From Cyclina sinensis (lineage: Eukaryota; Mollusca; Bivalvia; Venerida; Veneridae), in the NCBI GenBank assembly GCA_012932295.1, contig JAAONU010000010.1, forward strand, positions 25,480,977-25,544,976: DNA of 64,000 bases, written 5' to 3'. The translations under genes and the position numbers were made by a program. The notes under the pieces were generated by a model. That model was not told the DNA's origin. It searched no databases and saw only the letters and a program-made list of their open reading frames with translations. Of the stretch, positions 33,201 through 47,500 are shown one piece after another (position 1 is the first letter of the stretch; every line of letters starts with the position of its first letter).

Positions 33201-35288
33201 TTAAACATCCATATCATAACCATCAACTGACCTACGAAGACCGTAAGTAGCGATTGCCGGGGAAGGGCTATTCCCAAACACATGACGTGTCATACGGTAT
33301 TCAATCAATGGATTTTTAGGGTTGTTATCCTTATGCCAGAAAAATCTCAAGAAATTTCTGTCCTTTTCATTTACCTCAAAACAATAAAACATCTGTTCGA
33401 TGTCAGCCGTAATTGCAACAGATTCACGACGAAAGCGCAAAATGATACCCAAAAGACTGTTAGTGAGATCAGGACCCTGAAGAAGGACATCATTAAGAGA
33501 CACACCTTGATATTTAGCACTCGCATCGAATACCCCGCGTATACGATCTTTTTTCTGTGGGTGATAAACCCCAAATAAAGGCAGGTACCAACATTCTTCA
33601 GTATCAACTAACTCTGGGGCAGCTTCGGCGTGACCATTAATGAAAATATTGTTCATGAATTCCACCATGTGACCTTTCTTTTCAGGATTTTTCATCAATG
33701 AGTTATGAAATAAATGAGCACGGCGAAGAGCTTCTGCCTTGTTGTTAGGCAACCGTTGCCTGGGAGATTTAAATGGAAGGGGGGCTGTCCATTTACCTTG
33801 AGGTGTTTTCTTCAATCCATTTTCCATAATATCAAGGAACTGTCTGTCTTCGACAGACAATGAGGGTTTATCATCATCCACATGTTTGACAAAGACTGGA
33901 TCATAGACACCATCATTAACCTGGATTTGATTGGGACAAGGGTCTAATAATGAGGGACGTCCATTGTTCAACACTTGGATTTTGTTGACATTGACAACGC
34001 TTTGACAATGTGTGTTACCTAAACACATATCGCCTACAACCACCCAACCTAAGCCTAGCTTCTGAGCAAAAGGAGCACCGCGAGGTCCTGTTATTTGATC
34101 TAGGACCTGGTGCGCATCTACCAGGTCTCTGCCAATAAGTAGTAAAATTTTGGCATTGTGATTAATCTGGGGTATATGACCAATTACACGTGCAAGATGG
34201 GGATGTCGAACTAAGTCCTGGGGAGAACAGATCTCATTCCTATTGTCAGGAATGTCTGTGCATTCAATAAGTGTTGGAAGGGAGTAACTGACGCTTCCAT
34301 CAACGGACATTACAGAGCAATCACTGGCTCGGCGCCCATGTGCAACATGGGTTCCAGCACAAGAATTTATAGTATATTGGTAATCATTACTCTCAACCTT
34401 TAAAAGATCAAATAATTCAGGTTTAACCAACGATTTGTTGCTCTGATCATCTAACATTGCATAACATGTTACAACGTTTTCAGGATAATTTGAGTTTACA
34501 ACATGAACAAGTACAATTTTGGCACAAGATTTAGAATTTGAACCACAGATCTGAGTACAACCATTGTTCACTTTTGATAACTCTGAATCCTGACTCTTCT
34601 CCTCGCCTGGAGCTCTGGTACCACCGTCTGACTGTTCTCCAGAATGTTGAGGAATATCTATGTGCAAAGCACCGGGATGATTCACATTACCACATACACA
34701 ACATTTGATTGAAACTTTGCATTCGTTAGCCCTATGATTAGAAAATTCACAGCACTTGAAACACACAATCTTTTCTCTAAGAAATTTCTTTCTTTCACTC
34801 AAACTTTTATTTCTGAAAGCTCTGCATTTATTCAAACTATGGTTTGATTCATGGTAAGGACAAAACTTAATTGAACTCGAAAGTTCTGTTTTCTTAACAC
34901 TGATGAAAGGTTTCTTTGGAGTTATCTGCGATGGATTCTTGTTCTGAAACGACTGATGAACGAGTGTGATGCTCGGATCATTCCGTATCTTGGCTTGTTC
35001 ATGAATGAATTTCACAAACACAGTAAAGGGAGGGAAGTAGACACCCTTCTCCATCTTGTATGTATTGGCTTTTGTAGCCCACCGTTCCTGAATGTTGCCT
35101 GGAAGTTTTGATAATATGGAGGCTATCCCACTAGCTGAATCATAATATGTCAATGTTAACGAATACACTGGATCAGTTTTCAAAGCCTCTATCTCATGAC
35201 AAAGGTCATCAAGGTCATACCACTTTGTTGTGTCACTGATTTTGAGGTTTGTAAATTGTTCAATCCTCTGCTGAAAAAGACTATTCAC
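33201..35288 (-). pseudogene. BEL/Pao element 1: Gag zinc knuckles, protease and RT N-terminal half
   Basis: A 695-codon open frame. The N-terminus is the end of the Gag capsid region (YYDSASGIASILSKLP). Cys/His knuckles follow at about residues 140-210 (CPYHESNHSLNKC, CFKCCEFSNHRANEC, CVCGNVNHPG). Then the aspartic protease (YAMLDDQSNKSLV, about residue 285), then RT (FGVYHPQKKDRIRGVFDASA, ITADIEQMFYCF). The first RT aspartate is present. It stops at 33201 just before the YVDD box, an in-frame TAA. Confidence 0.8.
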
Positions 35289-35300
35289 AATTTCGCGTGA

Positions 35301-36269
35301 TCAATACCTTTCGTCAAGTCGTTCCCAAATTTTAGATAGACACGTGCTTGGATCTTTGTATACTGTTTTTAGATTCACTGCATGTTTCCTGCTTTCTGGT
35401 CCTAAAAACTTTATAAGAAGATGTACTTCTTCCACTGAATTGACTCCTATTTCTGATGTTACTAATTTAAAGGAATTTTTCCAACTTTGACACTGAGTTG
35501 GGTTATCACTGAAATATTGAATTCTTGAAAACGTTAATTCTTTCCTTAGGATGTAGTTTGAGAATTCACTGGATATTCTAGTTGGACAAGGTTTTTCTGG
35601 TTGTTCGGCTTTTGTTGACGATTCTAGATAAGCCTGCACCTTTTCAGGTTCTGACAGTAGAGGAAGATTTGGAAAATCATTTTCTGACACATCATCTTCG
35701 TCAATTTCTCTTTTTAATGCATTTAATGCTTTAGTTTGTCTTATGACTTTCAAATCAGCCTCAACCTCTCTTTCTTTTAGTTTACATCTAGCCTTCTCCT
35801 TAATCAATTTGGCTTCCTTGCGTGCCAGATCTAGATCTTTCTCCATAGAACTTATTTTCTGTTGTGTTGTAGATGACGCTTTCGAAGATCTAGAGGCTGC
35901 AACTATTTTTTCAAGAAGTTCTTGTCTATGTTTATCTAGAAACTCCTTGCAAGACTCTACTGCATTCTGCATTTTCTTCCACTGTTCTTTAACTTTGTCT
36001 CTAATTTTCAACGATACTTCTGTTTTAGCACTTTCCAAAAATTGTAAATACACAATAACTGTAGCTTCATATGATGACAAGTTATCGATTATATCAGATT
36101 CTAAAGAATTTATCTCTGTAATGTTTGTAAAAGTAGTATGTACACTTTTTAATGACTCTTTCAGATTTATTTCCTTTTTATCTAAACGTTTTTCAAAGTC
36201 TAACGACTGTCCTTCAAATAACTCCATGGCTTTAGATGTTAAGGTTCTGACTTTCCGTGTTGAAGTCAT
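35301..36269 (-). CDS. BEL/Pao element 1: Gag N-terminal part
   Basis: 322 codons from MTSTRKVRTL. The first half is a long charged coiled coil (EKDLDLARKEAKLIKEK). The second is the DUF1759-like Gag capsid region (LRKELTFSRIQYFSDNP, SWKNSF, LLIKFLGPESRKHAV, IWERLDERY). It ends at a stop directly before the next frame, where the family reads on. The same layout is seen in element 2. Confidence 0.75.
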   Translation of the reverse strand: MTSTRKVRTLTSKAMELFEGQSLDFEKRLDKKEINLKESLKSVHTTFTNITEINSLESDIIDNLSSYEATVIVYLQFLESAKTEVSLKIRDKVKEQWKKMQNAVESCKEFLDKHRQELLEKIVAASRSSKASSTTQQKISSMEKDLDLARKEAKLIKEKARCKLKEREVEADLKVIRQTKALNALKREIDEDDVSENDFPNLPLLSEPEKVQAYLESSTKAEQPEKPCPTRISSEFSNYILRKELTFSRIQYFSDNPTQCQSWKNSFKLVTSEIGVNSVEEVHLLIKFLGPESRKHAVNLKTVYKDPSTCLSKIWERLDERY

Positions 36270-36319
36270 CTACTGGCAGCTTCACAAAATGTTGTCTTTA
36301 CTATACTGTCACTCGTGAA

Positions 36320-37070
36320 AGGGAAAAAAACAAGACCACGTGTACAGCAAGTTTAACCATTGTATTATGCATGTAGCTGTTAATACATGTAGGTAAAGAC
36401 CTGAAAATATATTATACAAAGATGTTAAATAAAGTCTAACATGCATATTCTAAGTTATTACCTATAATAGAGAAATATTGTCCCAGAAATGGAACAAATA
36501 ACTAATTTCGAGCAAATATATTTAAAGTTTATGTTAAATGTAATTTTTATGCATGCCTACATAAAGAGAATAATGTATATGAAATGTCTGACCCAAAAAC
36601 TTACAACATGTGGGGATTTAAAAACGATGCAAAGTGATTCAAAATGATAATCTTTCCGCCGTCTATGCGTTTCAAAATGGTGACTAAAAATAATCAACTC
36701 AACTCACAGTAATTACAAGCAAGAGCAACTCCGGAGTGAAATACAGAAAAGATGTCGAGCGGTCCGGGGCACCTGAAGAGACTCAACATTTGACGTAACA
36801 GCACAATTGCAACTCAGTGATGATCACTTTACAACCACTTCATCACCATTATTTGCACAGCCATTTATTTGGGTTGCTTTTATAGTGCTGTCAGTAGCAT
36901 GTTCAAATTTGATATGGGGCAAAATATATGGATACATGACATACGTGATCATGTTTGAAATTTGAAGATGAATATAAATAGACGATGTAACACATGAGAT
37001 CAGTGTATATTATTGAGTTATAATAGTCTTGATGCTTAACATAGCATGTGCCTTATATGACTACTATACT
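36320..37070. other. No gene seen; possible remnant of BEL/Pao 1 leader
   Basis: AT-rich, with no recognisable motif. The 5' LTR of element 1 should lie here, but no matching second copy is present in the window. Confidence 0.4.
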
Positions 37071-37076
37071 TTTCAG

Positions 37077-37882
37077 GTGCCGAGATGAGCATACCAAAGT
37101 TGAAGAGTTTTGGGAAGAGACTGTCCCACTTTATACAGATTTACGTTACAGAAGGGCATTTCGAGTTCCCAGGTCATTGTTTGCATACCTTGTTGATAAT
37201 TTATCACCAAGTCTGGTGGATCCTTTACACTTTGGCGGACGCCCATCAATAAGACCAGACAAGAAGATAGCCATGTTTCTTAAATACGTATTACAATCGT
37301 AAGAAGTTCCACTCCATCATCTTGCAGGCAGTCTGCAGAGAGGATCTACGATTTACTGATGTGTGTGTAGGATCTCCAGGTCGTATGCATGATGCCAGAG
37401 TTTTACGCAGTTCCGAACTTTGGGATAGTGGTATAGATAAATGCCAGCAAGGGCGATTTCATATATTGGGTGATGCAGCATATCATTTATCGAATTGGCT
37501 ACTGACTCCTTATAGAAACAATGGTAATTTGACTATCCAGCAACGTCGTTACAACACCGCATTGTCTAGGAGAAGACAAGTTATTGAGAGAGCTTTCGGA
37601 ATGTTAAAAAGAAGATTTCGACGTTTAAACACTGGTGTTGACTTGATTTCAATGTCTGAAATTAACAAACTTGTTTTGGTGACGTGTATTTTGCATAATG
37701 TTTGCATTCTACAGAATGACATTGAAGATTTTGATGATGATTATGAGGACGATGTTGAAAATAGATATGCCTATTTACTAAATAATGGTCAAGCATTGCA
37801 GCCCGCTCCAAATGTTGTCTTCCCTATTAATGCAGCAATGGAGGGACGAATGAAGCGAATTGCAATTACAAACAATCTGTAA
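37077..37882 (+). pseudogene. PIF/Harbinger DDE transposase with internal deletion
   Basis: The only long plus-strand gene. An acceptor (TACTTTTCAG) ends at 37076 and the exon reads CRDEHTKVEEFWEE, FRVPRSLFAYLV, FGGRPSIRPDKKIAMFLKYV, then a stop near 37300. From 37306 another frame continues KKFHSIILQAVC, DVCVGSPGRMHDARV (second Asp), GDAAYHLSNWLLTPY, RRRQVIERAFGMLKRRF (Glu) and LHNVCI. The segment that should hold the first catalytic Asp (family form GCIDGTHV) is deleted at the junction. Harbinger transposases act with a separate Myb/SANT protein; such a gene lies on the opposite strand from 51.6 kb. The acidic tail is normal. Confidence 0.8.
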
Positions 37883-37884
37883 CA

Positions 37885-40795
37885 AGCCTGTTCCTAGGAT
37901 TTCATAGGAAGAATGATACTTTCATTTGTACTTTGTCACATGCTCTTAAAGGTCCTTGAATTGAAATAAAACCTTGATATTGATACCATAAAATATTTTT
38001 GTTTGTGTTTGAAAAGTAAGGCTTCTTATTGGTCAGTGTTAATAGCTTACTAGTCAGAAGACAAATTTTGTGCTTGGACCATGTTCACATAAGTTGTATC
38101 ATCTTGGGAGCCTGCAGACCTGTAGCCCATAGGAAAATTACAATAATTACTAAGGAAAGTATTGAATTCATTTAGAACTTGAGATCATGCAAGCCTATTT
38201 GCTTATTTTATTAAGATGCAAGTTTAATTTGTTTCCAGACTGGTGCAAGATGTGTCCTATGTGCAGAGAGATCAGAAACTAAATCGGTGAAACCTTGTGA
38301 CCATTCAAAAAATATCTCACCAAATCTGAATCGAACTTTGTTGGCACATGTATTTTCATGTACAGTTAAAGATGCTTTTGGGTTGTCAAAAATGTATTTA
38401 ACTGGTTCAATAGAATGGATGAAAATTAAGTCAGTACATACATTCTCTGAAATTAAAAATCACATCAACTGTGGTTGACAGAAATAGGAACAGATTTCCA
38501 CAAATGAATCACGAGAAAGACATGGATAATAACAAATACAAACAACATAAATAAAAAGATAATGCAATACACTTTTAATATTTAACTTTATTGGAATGAA
38601 AAAAGCACAAATCACTTAACATCAAACAATTTGTTACTTGAAGCTCTAATTGGCTTTTGCTATTGTTGAGCATTTTACACTATAAATCAAATTTAATAAG
38701 AATACAGAAACAATATAATTGCAACTATGGTAATTAACAAACATAACATAAAAGAAACAAACAACAGTCAAACTTAAACCATATGTAAATTTTATGTAAA
38801 AGCAAAAGACAATTAAATTTTGCACGGCAATACCACGTCCCCTACCTATATGTTTAAGAACAGAATAATGTTATGGAAATAAATAAAGAAAAAAAATCAT
38901 GAATATTTAATTCAAATGTTGATATTTACAATTGTTTTTTCCCAACCTCGCCCAAGGTAATAAAAAAAAAGATCCAAATCTATTTTTCATTAAAGCACCT
39001 AACACTAAGGGTCAGCTTTTGATAGATTTGGTTAAATTTAATTTAACTTGCACAACAAGTTTCATACATTAAGGCTTTTATGCTATTTATCTTTTTGGTT
39101 ACCATGGCAACCATAGTTTTAAACATTATACAAAATAGAAACATATACATAATCTCTCTATTGCCCACCACTTACCTACCAACTTCCATAAAATAATGTT
39201 CCTTATTGAATATGGTCCCATTTGTGTAGACTTGATATTGCCATATCAATCAGAATTTCGATGAAATTAACATAAGAACATGAAGTGCATATTTGCATCA
39301 TTTTCCTACACACCTAGTTCGGGGACTAATAAAATAACTAGAAATCGGTGTTTCATGGAACATGTCGCCTGCTTGCAAACATAATGTTAAGATGTATTTC
39401 AAGTTACATTCCAAAATTACAAATACTGCCCACACTAATTGTAGAAAGAAACAAAACTGTCTGCAAGGATTTATTGTTGTTTTATGAAAATAGTACAAAA
39501 CTTTTTCCTAGTTGCTTTACAGAGGTCTATAGAGATAATAACTTAGAGTTTTGTGGCATATATAATTCAAATTGGACTATTATAATTAACATAAACTTTT
39601 ATGTTCAACTCTTTTTTTTTTGGAAAGTCCACAACTCAGATAATGTTAGAATGAAAGGTTATAAACGTTAAATATGACAATTAGTTTCAGGTTGAAGATA
39701 GGTCATTACTTACAATGTTGAAGACGAAGAGTTGAGATTGTACAGTGTCAAGTTTATAAATAGTTCAAATACTTATTTAAAGACAAAGGCCTTTTAAAGA
39801 TTCAGGTTTAATTCTTTTAAAAGGGGCATAACTCACAATTTTGAACATCAGGATTTATCATTCTTTCAACTTGAAATATTTTTTTATTGTCGCTGATATT
39901 CATTGCAACAGTACACTTAAGCATTAGCAACAGTACACAAAAGCAACAGTAGGTTTCAAAGTGAATTAAAGAAAAACAATTGAGAGTATTTGTACTAACA
40001 CAAAACTTGTAGCATCTGCATGAACAAAGCTATTTCGTGCAACACTAATTTTTATTTTGAGGTTTAAGTCATTTAAAGAGGTATAATACAAAAATGAATC
40101 AATCAGAAGTTATCCTTCTTGTTGTTAGATTCAGCTTGGTTGATACAGATGATATATTCCAAGTTTTGTATCAAAAGGACAAATACTTTTAAAATTATAA
40201 GATTAAGTTTCAATACTACAGATAATGATGACACTGATGAGGACACTGACACTGCCGTACAACATTATCTGCTACCGCAGGCGACATATACATACAGGTA
40301 TTGAAAACATTGGCCATATCTTGGCATTATACAAACAGTAATCACACTAGCTCACCTTATATGAACAAACAATTTTAAGAGATCTCGATATTTAAATATC
40401 ATTTTGTCTTGACTAGACATAATAAAATTCACAGTAGTGCTATGACACCAATATTTATGTACAAAAATAAGAATAAAGAACTGCCAAGTATAAAACTGCA
40501 CGTATTTTCGGCACAAGTATACAAAATAATAGATGGGTGTTCAGTTAAACAAATGGTACTAATACAGTTAAAAATTACAATCTTATGAGTAGATAAAACA
40601 ATTTTTACTTGTGCTTCAAATAAAAGCATGTTATTAACAACAGACCCTTAACAGACCTTCACAACCATTTAATGCTTACTAGACGTTTCAAACAACCAAA
40701 CATCAGGAACAGTTCCCTGACATGTATGTCATGATAATACAACTCATGTGCATGTTTCCTGAATATTCGAAAATGTGGATGGAGCCTAAAACACC
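37885..40795. other. Mostly gene-free; one possible plus-strand exon
   Basis: Apart from the candidate exon at 38239-38481, this AT-rich stretch has short frames only. A three-fold GCAACAGTA motif lies near 39905-39950. No TIR of the Harbinger element was found. Confidence 0.4.
38239..38481 (+). CDS. Candidate Cys-rich terminal exon, unknown
   Basis: After the acceptor TTTGTTTCCAG an 80-codon frame reads TGARCVLCAERSETKS, KPCDHSKNI, LLAHVFSC and ends NHINCG before a stop. Cys and His spacing suggests a metal-binding module. Only 355 bp separate it from the end of the Harbinger transposase on the same strand. Family unknown; it may be chance. Confidence 0.35.
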
Positions 40796-40798
40796 CAT

Positions 40799-41076
40799 TC
40801 AGCAACCATTTTTACACTGGGGGTGGAATACAAATGTTTCACACTTGGGTTTCCCTTCCACCCATTTTGTAACAAAGTGTCTAGGTCTATTTGGAAATAC
40901 AAGCTTATAACACTCCCGTGCAAAGCACCAGTCCTTACAGTGACCCCATTCTCTTTTTCGAAGTAGAGGTAGTAAACTGCAACATGGTACTGTCAGGTCA
41001 TAAATTGGCAACCACGAATATTTAGTTTTTCTTCGGATTTCTCCATCAAATGTTGGATACTTGCCATCATATTCAT
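40799..41076 (-). CDS. Unknown Cys-containing terminal exon
   Basis: The acceptor (T-rich tract then TTTAG) ends at 41077. From 41076 a frame of about 92 codons reads EYDGKYPTFDGEIRRKTKYSW, CCSLLPLLRKREWGHCKDWCF, RECYKLVFPNRPRHF and ends FHPQCKNGC at a TGA (40799). Seven or more cysteines, with an aromatic-rich composition, suggest a folded domain. I do not recognise it. It may be the last exon of the Myb/SANT gene (other isoform) or of a separate gene. Confidence 0.5.
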
Positions 41077-41561
41077 CTAAAAAAAGAATTAAAAAAAAAA
41101 GACATTTACGTAGATTCAAAATTCTTCATATATGAAGTATTTGAGCTGTAATTTAATTGTCCAATTCATATTTTTCAAGAATGATTGATAGCTATTAATA
41201 AAAAAAAATACTTGCCTTACGTAGGATAGATTTATCCATGTGACTGCATTTAAATATAAATCTGTACAGACTAAATGAGCACAATGGAAGACAGACTGAA
41301 ATACTATACAAGAGAATGGATAAATAATTGATTGTCTGTGGGGAGTGATTGATAAATAGTGTTACTGAGCATTAAACAAATACTGTTGGTTCCTTACCGA
41401 GTCATACCTCAGTCAGATAGTAAGACCTAACCCTGTTATTAAAAATTGTGCTAAGAAAGAACTTTTGGTTTCGATGAAAAAAAATCATGATCTGATTGGC
41501 TCCATTTTTTCACGGATTACATCCTTGTGGTCAGATTCTCAGCGAAAAGAATTTAAGTCAA

Positions 41562-44500
41562 TCAGTCAACCAGAGTCTCAGTCCTCGTGCATATAAGTGC
41601 AAGTTGTCTGGTATCACCATACTTGTCCTTTAATGTTGATATCAGCTGTTTCAAAAGTTCATTACGTTCAGCATGTTGTTTGTCCATCCGTTCGTCTCGT
41701 TGTTGCATGTACTGCATGACTTGATGTATGCCACTACTTTGTCTCCTCGTCTCTGTAAATAAACTGAAAAACTGTCAAGCCTTGTTTAACAACATCAGTT
41801 TGAATGGGAGTGAAATCTACTAATGTGAGCTGAATAAATGTTTCATTACAAAAATGCTTATGTCAAAATATTTGTTGTTTTTCATTCAGTGCAAACTACT
41901 CTTTCAATCCTTAGCATATTGCAAAATCAAAACAGCAGGTATGTGCATTGGTTGTATTTGGCAGCAACATTTGTGACCAAATAATAAACAAAAAGCTGGA
42001 GTATTGTGAAACAATACAATGTTCCCTATCCGGTTGACTTGCTGGGTGTAAACCATATACAAAGTTGTGGCAGTAAAATATACTGGCTATTGTAAAGAAA
42101 AGTTTATAAATGTAATTGGACCACCTGACCTCGTTTCTTACCTAAATAAACAGATATTGAAAGGCAGCTAGGTTGCATTAAAATATGAATTGTGACCTTC
42201 TTTGAACTAAAACGCTGTAATGTACACAAGGTTTTTTTTTTTCAATTTAACCTAGTAAACTGGTTATCTGACCTAGATGGCTGGTTGCCCAAAGGAACCA
42301 AGCTTTCATTGATAGAAAGCTGCTGACTAATTTGATTGGTAGTAATTGAGATCACCGTCATGAGCACAACACAAGACAACCCATTAATACTAATAGCTCA
42401 TCCAGAGAATAGCTTAGAGCTAAAATATATTGTACATGGCAGTTCCTTTCCTAAGGAAGACAGCAATATATTTCCCAGTCATGTTACTCGATAGTTCTGG
42501 ACGAGTATCCAAGAACTAGGATTTCTGTATATGTTTATGTAATCTAAAAATGCATACTTTTCTTTGTGCTTGGACAGTCTGCTTTTTTTTTCATTCTGTT
42601 TCTCATTCTGTGTTTGATCCACATGCAGATCAGCATCATCAGAGGCTAACCCAAGCTTACGTTTGATCCCTGAAACATTACAAAAATTATAATTGTGCCA
42701 GGCCCATGTCTTGGATAAGTCATAAAACAACGAGCTGGTCAGTTAACCATTTATTCGTGAAGTGAAGTGTAGTGGTAAAAGACTGAAAGTATAAAAATGA
42801 CTTGGTTTCAAAATACAAATATGCAGTTGTTCTGAATTTACACACATATTTTTTTAATAAAAATAATTTGCAGCATTAGTATTTCTAAAATAAAGAAGAA
42901 TTTCCAAAAAATCTAAAACAGTAGAAAAGGTACGAATAGATTTGAGTACGGTTCAGTATTACTGTAAATTTCTGGCGATGAAGTTTTATACCGAAAACTT
43001 TTAAGTACAGGGAATTTAAAATATTAAGAGTACATTAAAATGAAGTAAATTAACTCAATAAACCTACACTGTGGGGGCTACAAGACTGAATTATAGATTT
43101 GATAAAAAAACGCCCAAAAATGCCTCCTTTTTTCAAGTAAATACAATGAGCTATTAAAAAACTCAAAGAACAAAAAATACCACAAAGCGACAATGCACCA
43201 CAAAGTCTAAGAGTATATGCGGCACAGGTAAGTAGAAATAGACTACATTGGAACGCAACAAGAAAGTTCCAGCACATTCCCCGTCTGATATTGAAAAATA
43301 TCACTATAAATATAATACTATTATTACCTTAATAATCTTATGCAGGTAAAACCTTCTGCACAAAAAAAAAAATTCTTTACTACACCAAAACTTAACTTAT
43401 GCAGGCAAAACTTCTGCATAGAAAAAATTGCTTACTAAAAAAAACTCTTGCACTTAAGCATAAGCTAGCATTAGCAACATTGCTGAAATTAAATGAAATA
43501 GAGATACTGCTTAGTTGAATTCTTTTCAACTGTAAATTCAAACACTTGTACCTAGAACATCTTATGCGCTTAACATAATAAGGCAACATCAAAGCTTCGT
43601 TAGGTAAGGAGGTCATAGATATTCTGTGATATCTGGAAAATCCTTTATCTTAAAGCATACATGTGATTGCATTACACAAATCAAGTTATTATGAAATGCA
43701 TGCCTTAACAGTAAAACATGATGAAAACAAAGAGTGGCGATAAAAGGTTCATACCACATTCCAATCAATCACACTCCTTACAACCTTACTCATTGAGAAG
43801 CAGCATGAGTTACATCCCTTGAATCATACTAACAAGTAGCTTTTAGGTTTTCAACAATTTTGGTGCAATATATATATATAAAAAAAAGATTTTACACAAT
43901 AAAAAGCATAAAATAATGAACAAAAAACTTGTACTTAGTTAATACTCGAAAAGTTAATACTGACTAGTTAATACTCAAAGGGTTAATACTGACTACAATG
44001 TAGTTTATAGTGGCACCTTGGCATTTAATCAAGATTTTTGTTTAGGTATCTAACACCATTTCGACAACTGGTCTCACAAGAAAGATTTTCTTGCCTTCGC
44101 TGTTAATCGTACTCACTTCTACTTTACGGACCTTTCCGTCTGCACTTGGAAAGATTTTGCTAACCCGTCCCTTTGGCCAAAAGTTGCGAGCAACCTCATG
44201 ATCTTTTAGAAGGACAATGTCGTTGACCTTTAAAGATAGTTGGTCGTTTTGCCATTTCGATCTGGTCTGCAACGACTGAAGGAACTCTTTCCTCCAACGT
44301 TCCCAGAACTGACTTGCTAGATATTGGACCCTTTTCCACTGATCTTTATATAGATTCTTCATTGACTGGTTATCATTGGGCTGTTGGTCAATATCTAATT
44401 TCATGTTCAAAAGGGCTGAAGGACTCAGAATTTGGGGGCAATCTGGGTCTGACGAAACGGTTACTATTGGACGGGCATTGATTATGGCGCTAACCTCAGC

Positions 44501-47500
44501 CATTAGAGTGACCAAAACATCGTGGGTCAAGTTATGGGTTTTTGAGAGCATAGATTCTAGAATTCTCCTTGTCATGCCTATCATACGTTCCCATACCCCA
44601 CCCATGTGAGAACTATGGGGAGCATTAAAAATCCAAACACTGTTAGATCTACGGAGAAAAATCTTAGTCTGCTCATCTTCAACATTGATCGAATCCACTC
44701 CAATATGATCTACTGCCCCTACAAAGTTTGAACCGCGGTCAGATCTAAAAATTTTGACCTTTCCTCGAATCGCTATAAAACGCCTCAAGGCGTTGATAAA
44801 GGCTGAAGAGGTCATCTCGTCTACTACCTCTATGTGTACAGCACGAACAGACAAGCATGTAAATAACACAGCCCAACGCTTGGCCGTAGCCTGTGATGCC
44901 CTTGTTTTTCGAGAAACGACGTGCCAAGGACCAAAACAATCTACCCCAACATAGGAGAAAGGGGGCGCTTCTCCAACCTATCAGAAGGAAAATCCGACAT
45001 CTTCTGGTTTTCGAACCTACCTCTTACTTTTTTACAAGTGACACAGTTAAAAATCAGGGATGAGACTGCACGTTTACTACCAACAATCCAATACCCTGCC
45101 TGCCTTATAGCTCCTTGAGTGAACAATCTTACCTGATGATATACTGATTCATGATAATGTCTCACTATCAATTTACTAACATGCTCATTGGATGGCAAAA
45201 AAATAAGGTGTTTTTCCTCAAGTGAGAGATCACTTTCACGTAGACAACCTCCGACACGAAGCAACCCTTCGCCGTCAAGCCCTGGATCTAAACTTGCTAA
45301 TTTACTACTAAGACTGACAGATTTCTTAACAGTCAATACATCAATCTCTGACTTGTAATGCCGATACTGGACTTCGCGTAACACTACAGAGGCTGCCCTT
45401 TTCTTACTTTCTTCAGAGTAAGAGACTGAACATACATGCCAACCTTTACATATGAGTGACTTCTGAAAGGCAAACAAAATATGTACAAGAATGCTCATAG
45501 CTAACACTAATCTACTCCATGAAGAGAAGCGTTCAAAACGGTCACAGCCTAAGCTGGCTTTCTTGAATACAGAAGTCGTCATGGTAGATACTTCCATGCG
45601 TACTTCACTGTCTAGATGAGGATCAAGTAATGGAAAGAACTCATTAATCAATGGGGGCTCACTGTTACACAAGAAAGCTGGGCCAGACAACCAGATACTA
45701 TCCTGTAACTCCTTAGGATTAGCTCCCCTGGTACCTATGTCTGCTGGATTTTTTTCTGTAGCTACATACCTCCATTGTCTAGGAGTACTTACACGCCTAA
45801 TCTTCTGAACTCTATTACTCACATATGTAAAGAACCTACGGGATTGGTTTCCTATATACCCTAACACTACTTTGCTGTCCGTATAAAAATGAGAAGCCGT
45901 AATGTCAGTATCAAGGTTTTCATATACCAAAGAATACAACTCAGTACCTAACACTGCCGCACAGAGTTCCAAACGTGGAATGGTATGGCCTTTCGAAGGG
46001 GCGACCTTAGATTTACCCATAATGAAACTGGCCTTTTTCTAACCATCACTAGAACATCCTACAAGATACACTACTGCTGCAATAGCCCTTTCTGATGAAT
46101 CTGAAAACGTATGAAGCTCTAAATTTGTCATACTGGATAGTGAAACATCAAACAAACTTCTAGAGATTTTTAAATCCTCCAAGTCTGTCAAACTACCTAA
46201 CCAATGCAACCACCTGGTCTCAATATGTGAGGGCAAAGGTTCGTCCCAGCCTGTTGCGCCTGAAACAACATCTCTCAATATTAATCTTCCATTGATAATG
46301 ATGGGCGCCAAAAAGCCAATGGGATCAAACATACTATGAATTGTAGAGAGTACATCTCTCTTTGTCACTGCCTTACCCTGTATTTGGCTACTAAACAAGA
46401 AACAGTCTGCATTTAAGTCCCATTGGAGCCATAAACTACGTTGCATAGGTAAACTCTCCAGATCAAAGTCTAAGCGTTTCAAATCTGCCGAAAGATCATC
46501 TCGAGGCAAACCCTTCATAACACCTAGAGCATTAAAAGATGTCTTATGAAGCCGTATACCCTTAGCTGCAAGTGAACTTTGTGTGCGTTCAATCAAACTT
46601 TTGGCTTCAGAAACTGTCGGGCAAGACGTGAGACCATCGTCTACGTAAAAATCTCTCTTCACAAACTCTTTGACATCATTGTCAGCACTCTCAACCGACT
46701 TATGTAGACCATAATTTGCTATCGCTGGGGCGGGACTGTTCCAGAAAACATGCTTGCACATGCGATATTCTACTAGGGATTTTGAAGGATCGTTATCTTC
46801 AAACCACAAAAAACGGAGGTCCCTATCAGACTCTTTAACACCAAAACAATAGAACATCTGTTCTATATCTACTGAAAGCGCAATTTGTTCCTTACGAAAT
46901 CTAAGTAGGACACCAAGGAGACTGTTTTTCAGATCTGGACCCTGAAGTAACACAGAATTAAGAGACAACCCTTCAAACTGAACAGCCGAATCGAACACGA
47001 CACGGATTTTCCCTGGCTTCTTGGGGTGGTATACCCCGAAGATAGGTAGGTACCAACACTCTTTACCACTGGGTAGCGATTGGGCAAGTTAAGCATGACC
47101 ACTGGTTATCAGGTTTCCCATGAAATCTACAAAGTGCTGCTTCTTTATAGGGTTTTTATTTAAGCTAACCTGGAGGGATCTGGCTCTTTGAAGTGCTTGG
47201 GTCTTGTTGTTGGGAAGTTTTGGTCGATTTTCTTTAAAGGGAAGGGGAGCAGACCATTTACTGTCTGCGCCTAAGGTGAACTCAGTGTCCATTATGGACA
47301 GAAAGGTACGGTCTTCAATGGACAAGGACACTTTATCGTCACGGACATCAGAAGCGAACACAAAATCGTAGCAAAACGTTTTGCTATGATCATGGGTTCA
47401 TGTTTCATTACATTGTTTAAACAGAGTATGTCTCTCATTGTCAATAATGTAGGTACTAGAACAGTTATTCTTAACACAATCAACTAGATCAGCACTGTCT

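Larger units (their letters stand above)
29651..36269 (-). mobile_element. BEL/Pao retrotransposon 1, degenerate
   Basis: Order on the minus strand: Gag (36269-35301), Gag zinc knuckles/protease/RT (35288-33201), RT/RNase H (33128 to about 31880), integrase (30658-29810). No LTR pair found. The 3' end is truncated at about 29810. A 1.2-kb block of repeats splits RNase H from integrase. Single stops separate the other parts. Confidence 0.85.

Noticed and set aside
40119..40304. Plus-strand short frame ending in an acidic stretch
   Set aside because: No splice support or family similarity; likely chance in AT-rich DNA.
42479..42558. Continuation of the charged exon (42669) to the stop at 42479
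   Set aside because: A GTATGC donor at 42557 is more likely; the codons beyond it look random. Unresolved, since the next exon does not match in phase.
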